Assembly: GCA_035578175.1 (NCBI GenBank)
Contig: JAQMRL010000008.1
Span: 93,298,541 to 93,362,540, forward strand
Source of the DNA: Catonia carolina
Taxonomy: Eukaryota > Arthropoda > Insecta > Hemiptera > Achilidae
Direction of reading: 5' to 3'
Length of the DNA: 64,000 bases
The translations under genes and the position numbers were made by a program. The notes under the pieces were generated by a model. That model ran no database searches, was not told where the DNA came from, and saw only the letters and a list, made by a program, of their open reading frames with translations. Every line of letters starts with the position of its first letter. The stretch's first letter is position 1. Shown one piece after another: positions 57,446 to 64,000 of this stretch.

Positions 57446-57637
57446 GAAATCGATGAAATTAACAAAAACCGACTAGTCATACTCCAACAAATTGGACTTA
57501 TATTATACAACACAAACTTTGGTATTAATTTTGCACTGTACTGCGTAAGCGGTCAAAACTTTAGAAGATCTTTAACTGCACTGTTCTGTCCAACTCTACG
57601 AAGAAAAAGAGGAGAAACAACGACAGTAACAGGTTAG
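57446..57637 (+). CDS. Exon of a class A (rhodopsin-like) GPCR, TM7 and helix 8
   Basis: The exon begins after a good 3' splice site (pyrimidine tract, TTTGTTTCAG at 57436-57445) and reads EIDEINKNRLVILQQIGLIL, then YNTNFGINFALYCVSGQNFR and RSLTALFCPTLRRKRGE. The hydrophobic segment is TM7. NFALY stands where class A receptors have NPxxY, and YCVSGQNFR with a following basic stretch and Cys is the helix 8 start, as in insect peptide receptors (FMRFamide or myosuppressin-like group). The ligand cannot be told from this exon. It either ends at TAG 57635-57637 or is spliced at CAG|GTTAGC (57632/57633). No other exon is recognised here, so the flanking introns must be long and full of TEs. Confidence 0.7.
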   Translation, partial: EIDEINKNRLVILQQIGLILYNTNFGINFALYCVSGQNFRRSLTALFCPTLRRKRGETTTVTG

Positions 57638-57989
57638 CAATATATCAATTATTACATAATCTCTTAATTATATTCATGTATTTGTAGTCGGAGAATACAT
57701 CTATTAAATTTCACTAATACATTTTATAGATTAGTCTGAAGTGTGGTAATTATCCTACGTTATTCTCGACACTAAAACTTTCTCTTAAAGGTTTTCTAAC
57801 AGCATTTATTATTTGACACTGGAACACACGTCAACAAAGATTCGGTCTTACCTCAAAAAAACACATTTTCATTAACTAAAACGCTTACTCGAGTATGTTC
57901 GAAGAATGTTGAAATAAATCAGATGGATTAAGGTTTCACAAAAGTCACAAGACCTACGAGTAGTACGTCTTGTGACCTACTATTTTTGG
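57638..57989. other. Presumed intron or 3' UTR, no gene seen
   Basis: AT-rich sequence after the GPCR exon. No polyadenylation signal stands out just after the TAG, so whether the exon is terminal is open. Confidence 0.4.
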
Positions 57990-58455
57990 GGGCCGCGAGT
58001 ACACCCCCCAAGAATTTCAGCAGACAAACCGCTTACCCTGTTTTTTACAGCATAAAAAATGAAGTAAATGAGGCGATTTTTACAAAAATCGTATGAGCCG
58101 TTTTTGATCTTATATTGCAAAACCGTGAAAAGTCGCGAACGAACACACACACAAAACGGTAAAAAAGTATTTTTTTTTTTGGGTTCAAGTGGCCTGAAAA
58201 CGTGTATTTCCAGTAAAAACCCTACTTCGAAAAATTTACATGAAACTAATTTTTTCCTTTACTATTCATAGAACGCAAGAGAAATTAATAATTATAGTTG
58301 ACCATTTCTACTTTCTCTTGCCTATACACAAAACGGTACAAACGTGTTTTTTGGGTTCAAGTGGCCTGAAAACGTGTATTTCCGGTAAAAACCCTATTCC
58401 GAAAAATTTACATGAAACTAATTTTTTCCTTTACTATTCATAGAAGGCAAGAGAA
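57990..58455 (+). mobile_element. Family E element 3' half with 177 bp tandem duplication (E15b, plus arm)
   Basis: Begins at ACCGCTTACCCTG and includes AGGCGATTTTTAC. Then CACAAAACGGT and the whole 3' terminal part are repeated twice with a 177 bp period (58149-58325 and 58326-58500). The duplicated unit includes the spacer and the start of a facing E end. Confidence 0.75.
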
Positions 58456-58479
58456 ATTAATAATTATAGTTGACCATTT

Positions 58480-59816
58480 CTACTTTCTCGTGCTATATAT
58501 ATGAATATACAAGGAAGGAACGTATTGTTTTCATGTCGATTTTTCGAAATCCAGTTTTTACTAGATTATAAGCGTTTCCCCTGAACCCCCCAAAAAACAT
58601 GTTTTTAGTAATTGGTCTGTGTGTAAAAACGTATCGCAATGACGGTATAACGTACAAAGTTAAAACTTGGAACTCGAAGTTAAAAACTACTACGAAATCT
58701 GACACAAACATTTTCAACAAAATTGGTCAACCGTAAGAAGTACTTTATTCGTACGATTTTTCACTTCTTTGCGATATATGCCTACTCAAATACGGCTCCT
58801 TCAATATTTTTTTTTAAAATCACCTCACTACATTTTTTATGCTCTACAAGATACGGTAAGCGCCATGTCTACGGAAATTCTTGAGGTCTGTGCTCTAGTG
58901 GAAAAAATGCTTTTTTTATGATTGCGGCCTTAATATGCATTCTAGGGCAACAGGGTATAATTGAAGTTGTAGAACACTAAAAAACATAAAACTTTTAATT
59001 TAAAGATTTTTCTACAACTAACGCGTCAATTAGTAATTTTCTTTTTTTTCATCAAAATCGGTAAAAAAATCGGGGTTTTTAATACAGTAGCCACAAATTT
59101 TTCCGAAAAAATGGTATATTATTAAGTTGTTGTTTAGGTCATCAGCCAAAAGGCTGGTTTGAACCTGTAGACTAAGTAAATACTTACGTACTGGTACTAA
59201 ATACTAAGAACTGGTTTGGTTTTACTAAGTAAATCGAAGAGTGATGTGGTTTACAATTGCCTTCCTCACTAAGTGGAAAAGTACGCTCATCAGCATGCCG
59301 GGCCCTCTGAAAAGCACATATTTTCCATTCTGCAAATGACACCTTCATTTCATTCACCACAGGGTCTGGCTGTATAATGAAATTCATTACTTTCAGAGGA
59401 GAAAACACTGATTAGTGTCTTTTGTACCTCTCCTGTTCCTACCTCTTCTGTTCTTAAATGATTCAGTCATTTAATTATCTGACCATGCAGAAACAGAACT
59501 ATTTATTTTAGCCCTGCAACGAACTGATTGAGCGTAAATAATTTGTCACTCCAACTGCTGTTATGGGCATATTTATTAAGTAATAGGAAATAAAAAAATC
59601 TACACTTTTATTTTACGCATTTTCTTCAACAGAGCCTAGATTAGCGTCAAAAAGTGATTTCCGGTAATTTAAGACGAACAAAGTCATTCACTTATGATTA
59701 AAATTAGGTTATATTTTTCATTTTAGATTGTTTACTAAGATACAATATAGGTAAGTGTTTAATTTACATTGGTAAGAGAATAGTCGCGCGAGTGTTTCAC
59801 ACCAGATTTTTTTATT
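58480..59816 (-). mobile_element. Family E element, long diverged copy (E15b, minus arm), interrupted by A12
   Basis: Starts with a decayed TCTCGTGCTATATATATG hairpin and runs through most of the family body. It is interrupted by A12 and then ends CGCGCGAGTGTTTCACACCAGA near 59804. Confidence 0.75.
59127..59568 (-). mobile_element. SINE-like family A with internal insertion (A12)
   Basis: Flanked by TATATTATTAAG and ATATTTATTAAG (imperfect). A ~50 bp extra block (59170-59220) around CTTACGTACTGGTACTAAATA lies near the 3' end. Some damage near the 5' end. Confidence 0.82.
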
Positions 59817-60447
59817 TTCAAGAACATATTACAAAATCATTCTACAACGCTTTTGTTAAAGAAAACCATATACTTTTAAGTAGTTATGCAAAGTTTAATT
59901 ATTCATTAAAATATCGTCATAATATTCTGTCGCCTTAATAAATTAACAAATTGAATAGTTAAAATCTTTAATAGCTTACAGTTTAATAGTTTAATAATTA
60001 AATACAATGACATTGTTCAATTATAAGTTTAGATCTAACTTAGAGGTGTAGTTAAAGTTATGTAATAACGTACAATTAATGAAAGTTATGTACTTAAATT
60101 AATAAGTTATTTTTTAATTATTTATGAAATAATTAACTTTCAAGAGATAATAGAACTCGCAAGTAAAATAAAGTCATAAATATGTAATCAATAGAATATT
60201 AAAAGTACGTATATTATTAAAATTACTGGAAACGATTGAAAACGATTAAAAGATGTAAAGTACACAAAGGAATTGCTTTATTAACCTTCTAGCCGGTAAT
60301 AACATTTCTCTAGACCGGTAAAGAATTTCTAGCGTATGGGTCAGCGAACCGTAAAGAAATCATTCAAAATTTGCTATGAACCACAAACCTTATCACGTGA
60401 CGTTTCAAAATAACAAGAAAACTTAGTAAAATAGAATTTAAAAAAAT
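59817..60447. other. No gene seen
   Basis: Very AT-rich, with repeated ATTAATTA-like motifs. Less AT-rich at 60280-60360 but not recognised. Confidence 0.5.
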
Positions 60448-60787
60448 CCCACCGGGTTGGCCTAGAGGTTAAGTCGCCGCCAGAATCAGCTGTTTAACAG
60501 ATGATTTTCGGAGACGAAGGTTCCTGGTTCAAATCCTAGTAAAGGTAGTTACTTTTACACGGATTTGAATACTAGACAGTGGTTACCGGTGTACTTTGAT
60601 GGTTGGGGTTTAAATTAACCATACTCTCTCAGAAATGGTTCAGAATGGTTGGAATGGTCTCTCAGGAATGGGTCTGTACAAGACTACATCTCATTTACAC
60701 ATCATACACATCATCCTCATCTCACTAAGTCATGGGGTTGCTTATTGTTCTAAATTGAACAGATTGCAATGTACACAAATTAGGAAT
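60448..60787 (+). mobile_element. tRNA-derived SINE family B, full length (B11)
   Basis: A box (TTGGCCTAGAGG) and B box GGTTCAAATCC; a ~35 bp local duplication (GGAATGG(T) repeats) at 60630-60675. It sits at the very 5' edge of E17; the AAAAAAATC repeats on each side suggest insertion at the E border. Confidence 0.87.
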
Positions 60788-60798
60788 TTAAAAAAAAA

Positions 60799-61365
60799 TC
60801 TGGTGTGAAACACTCACACAACTTTCTCTTGCCAATGCAAATAATTAACAATAAACCTAACATTAGTAATAAAACATTGGAAATAAAAAAAACAACTAAC
60901 CTCAATTAACATAACCTAATTTTAATCATATATAAAAGACGCAAAATGAAAATCGATCTCAGTTTGCCCTAAAAATACAGAAAATCACTCTTTCACGCTA
61001 AACTAGGCTCTGTAGAGAAAAATGCTTTAAATAAAAGTTGTAGATCTTTTAATTTTCTATAAATTCAATTATATACACTTTTGTCATAAAATGCATACTA
61101 AGGCCGAAATCTTAAAAAAATCAATTTTTCACGTTTTCGTGAGAAAAAACAGAAAATCGCTAAAATTACCGCTAAACTAAGCGTTATACAAAAAAAATGT
61201 TTGAAATAAAAGTTGTAGAATTTTAAATTCTCTACATTTTTTATTATATAAATTTTTGCGCTATTATAGTTACATATTAAAGCCGTAATCTTAAAAAAAC
61301 ACTTTTTTACGTAAAAACAGCCTCACCAAGAATTTCAGCAAACATGGCGCCTACCCTATCTTGTA
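60799..61365 (+). mobile_element. Family E element, 3' truncated (E17)
   Basis: 5' end and both body repeats present; the copy stops at CCTACCCTATCTTGTA, right where a 5'-truncated A copy begins. The AC tract and hairpin are absent. Confidence 0.87.
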
Positions 61366-61587
61366 TTCTCTAAGAATAATGAATTTCATTAAACAGCCAA
61401 CCCTACGGTGAAGAAGTGAAGTTGCTATTTCCAGGGTAAAAGTAGAGGATATTTAGAGGGTCTGCCATGCTGATAAGCTTACTTTCCCACTCAATGAGAA
61501 ATCCAATTGTAAACCACCTACTCCTCGTTTTACTTAGTTAAGCCTTTAGAGGATCAAATCAGCCTTTCGGCTAATGACCTAAACAAC
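61366..61587 (+). mobile_element. SINE-like family A, 5'-truncated, diverged (A13)
   Basis: Begins at TCTCTAAGAATAATGAATTTC and ends GACCTAAACAAC. The reading frame has shifts and the family peptide is lost. Confidence 0.78.
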
Positions 61588-62092
61588 CATAAATTAAAAA
61601 ACCATTTGAAAACCATTTGATTACGTTATATTATTTTACTGTAGAGAAAAGATTCTGGGTTGGAAACTTTTATAGCGTTAGTAGGATGCTCACAATGATA
61701 TAAAAAACCATTTACGTTTATTCAGGATTACGAATCACCGCCGTTTAAGAATGTGTTTTAATTTTGCATGGTGTAGTGTGACTTTTTGGTATTGTCTACT
61801 TTATTTTATTTTTTATTTATTTGAAATATTAATAAAATGTCGGGAGGGGGTGTTACAAAAAAAAAGGTTTTTTAAGTAAAAAAAAAATAATCAATTGTAA
61901 TATGAATGTGACTAGTATTAATAAATAGATTCATAATAAACATTATACATATTATTAAAATCAGTTAAAATTAATTTAAAGTATAAATATAGGATGTAAT
62001 AAATTGAACCGTAAAACAACAGGGCCATCAATTATAACCATCAATTATAATAGTAGTAATAAATATAACGTGCTTTGGTAATATCAACATTT
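61588..62092. other. No gene seen
   Basis: AT-rich; unrecognised. Confidence 0.5.
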
Positions 62093-62103
62093 AACGTATT
62101 TTA

Positions 62104-62428
62104 ACCCACCGGGTTGGTCTAGAGGTAAAGGCGTCGCCAGAATTAGCTGTTTAACAGCTGATTTTCGGAGACGAAGGTTCCTGGTTCAAATCCTAGTAAA
62201 GGTAGTTACTTTTATATGGATTTGAATGCTAGACAGTGGTAGCCGGTGTACTTTGATGGTTGGGTTCAATTAACCATACTATCTCAGGAATGGTCGACCT
62301 GAATCTGCACAGGACTACACCTCATTTACACGTCATACACATCATCCTCATCTCATTGGGTCATGGGGTTGCTTATTGTTCTGAATTGAACAGATTGCAA
62401 CGTACACACATTAGGGATTACAAACAAA
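62104..62428 (+). mobile_element. tRNA-derived SINE family B, full length (B12)
   Basis: 325 bp, A box TGGTCTAGAGG (62115-62125), B box GGTTCAAATCC (62183-62193), flanked by the perfect duplication AACGTATTTTA (62093-62103 and 62429-62439). Confidence 0.94.
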
Positions 62429-62439
62429 ACGTATTTTAG

Positions 62440-63228
62440 AGAAAGAGAGAGTTATAGGGACGCTTCTAGAACAGTCTTGCCGTTAAAGACAAATTTTTAA
62501 AATAATCTGGAGTGGGAGATTAAGCTGCTCTTCTAATTGGTTGAAGTAATTTAAATATCAAGGGAACCGGTGTTCGGTTGGGTGATGACCAGACACACTT
62601 AGGGGACTTACTTTCCAACTATGATGAGGTGAAGACATGTTTATTTGTTTCTCGTGCTTTTAAGTGTAACATGTAATTAAGTAATAATTAAAGTCGGGGT
62701 TTATACGTATAAATATATTTTGACAAGTAATAATGTAATAATTTAGGTAATATTGAAATTTTAATATTGTGCAAGTCATTAAATTCAATGTAAAATAAAA
62801 TTTTTCGTCGTAAATTTAACTGGTGATCACTGGTAATTCCGATCTGTAAGTAAGTGAATTGATTTACAATAATGTATTTATATATTAATATAATCTAATT
62901 TTATAATGTCCTGTATATGTGTTTATTAATTATTTTATTTTTATTTAAAATGAAACACTGTAATTATCGTATGAATCCGTTGTTGTTTTTTTTTTTAGTT
63001 TATTTCTTTGTTACCTATTCTCTGCATGAGGCGAGTACTTTCGAATTCACAAGTACAATTAATAATAATAAACATATAATTTTAAATGTACACTCAGTTT
63101 GTTAAATACTTTTACAAATTTTGGCCTTCTCTTTGTGGGGAAAATATTACATTACAATGGTTAAGGGGTTAAGTGTTCCTTTATTTTATTACAATTCTCC
63201 AAAAAATTTCTTATAAGCTAATGAAAAA
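62440..63228. other. No gene seen
   Basis: AT-rich; a 62-codon frame at 62917-63105 begins with a hydrophobic stretch (NPLLFFFLVYFFVTYSLHEA) that could mimic a signal peptide, but T-richness explains it. Confidence 0.45.
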
Positions 63229-63450
63229 TGAGTGAGGAAGGTAATTGTAAACCACTTCAAACCCCGTTTTACTTAGTAAAGACCCCAGATGTTCTAACCA
63301 GCCTTTCGGCTGATGACCAAAACAACAGACCAAAACTGGCAGCTGAGCTACTGACTACGGAAGGCAAGGTAAACCACTTCACTCGTTTTACTTAGTAAAG
63401 CCTCTAGAGGTTCAAACCAGCCTATCGGCTGTTGACCTAAACAACAACAG
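63229..63450 (+). repeat. Two family A 3' ends in tandem (A14a, A14b)
   Basis: Fragments at 63229-63328 and 63360-63450 both run from the GAGGAAGG or GGAAGG block to CCTAAACAACAG-like ends. Each is followed by a similar GACCAAAA sequence with CAGCT(ACT), so the second looks like a tandem duplication of the first with its flank. Confidence 0.72.
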
Positions 63451-63757
63451 ACCAAAATTATCAGCTACTGTCTTCCAGTATTGAAGTTGGTTCTTCAAAG
63501 GTTAATCGAATATACCCTCGATTAAAAATTTTCTGGAACTCTAAGTATGGGAGTTGGAGCAATGAGCCTGCTCCTTATCATCCGGAAAAATTCCTCATGA
63601 GAAATAAACTCAATGATCAGCCTCAGAACATGCAGTAAGATAATATAACAAGTACCAGAATATTATAGTACAAAAGTCAGTAAAATTTTAATGTATATTT
63701 CAAAAAATTTTGTAATGAAAGTGGATGAACAGTGTATATTTAATAGATAACCTCTTA
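63451..63757. other. No gene seen
   Basis: AT-rich, unrecognised apart from the duplicated flank at its start. Confidence 0.45.
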
Positions 63758-64000
63758 TTGTTTAAGTCATCAGCCGAAAGGCTGGTTTAAAGCCTCAGAG
63801 GCTTTTCTAAGAACAACGAAGAGTATGGTGGTTCACCATTGTTTTCCTCACTGAGTAGAAAAGTAAGCTTATAAGCATACCGGGCCCTCTGAAAAGCATC
63901 AACTTTCCACCTTGGAAATGACACCTTCACTTGATTCACCACTTTATTACTAACAGAGGAGATTACTCTGAATAGTGTCTTTTACACTTCTACCTCTCCT
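63758..64000 (-). mobile_element. SINE-like family A, cut by the window end (A15)
   Basis: Starts with the (reverse) TTGTTTAAGTCATCAGCCG end and continues past the frame region. The 5' end lies outside the window. Diverged. Confidence 0.8.

Overview
This is a TE-packed piece of an AT-rich animal nuclear genome, almost certainly an insect and perhaps hemipteran (the order is a guess). The grounds are jockey-type LINE coding remnants, mariner, pogo/Tigger-like and piggyBac-like DNA transposons, tRNA-derived SINEs, a solo LTR, and a single spliced exon of a class A GPCR behind a good 3' splice site. I see no bacterial-style operons, CRISPR arrays, rRNA or intact tRNA genes. Family letters below are my own labels, made by aligning copies within the window by eye.

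Only one host-gene fragment is well supported: a plus-strand exon at 57446-57637 encoding the seventh transmembrane helix and start of helix 8 of a peptide-receptor-like GPCR. The rest reads as intron or intergenic DNA colonised by repeats. A weaker candidate is a frameshifted multi-membrane-segment ORF pair on the minus strand at 1805-2397.

Main repeat families: (A) a ~393 bp SINE-like retroelement with an (AAC)n 3' tail, no clear pol III boxes, exact 11-12 bp target-site duplications (TSDs) and a recurring ~70-codon reading frame, about 15 copies; (B) a ~325 bp tRNA-derived SINE with good A and B boxes and a strong internal palindrome, about 13 copies; (C) and (D) two further tRNA-derived SINE groups, some sharing a 3' tail module; (E) a ~1 kb non-autonomous element with subterminal inverted repeats, a 3' terminal hairpin, an internally duplicated body and a central (AC)n tract, about 16 copies, resembling helentron-associated (HINE/DINE-1-like) elements.

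DNA transposons: five pogo/Tigger-like remnants (18877-19402, 32826-34499, 34701-35853, 47203-47980, 49848-52676), two piggyBac-like TTAA-flanked MITEs (3745-5167, 50400-51225), two mariner remnants (24131-25031, 36305-36838), a long-TIR Tc1/mariner-like remnant (22903-23675), a hAT-like MITE (9152-9560), and three unassigned TIR or foldback elements (8712-9058, 9835-10823, 26639-27022). LINE coding scraps lie at 12522-12823, 14757-15395, 25050-25252, 31684-31776 and 27700-28150 (jockey C-terminus). An LTR pair lies at 52868-53636 (solo, ATAT duplication) and 56075-56620 (5' truncated).

The most informative feature is nesting. Family A, B and C copies have inserted into E copies, E into piggyBac MITE and Tigger copies, and A into a piggyBac MITE that itself sits in a Tigger copy. 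This gives clean pre-insertion sites, TSDs and a relative chronology. The most unusual single objects are a mariner whose two ends are both copies of the transposase 3' end, a foldback-like element with tandem TIR units, and a MITE with four TAGCGCTA palindromes phased at 36/48/36 bp around CACGTG motifs.
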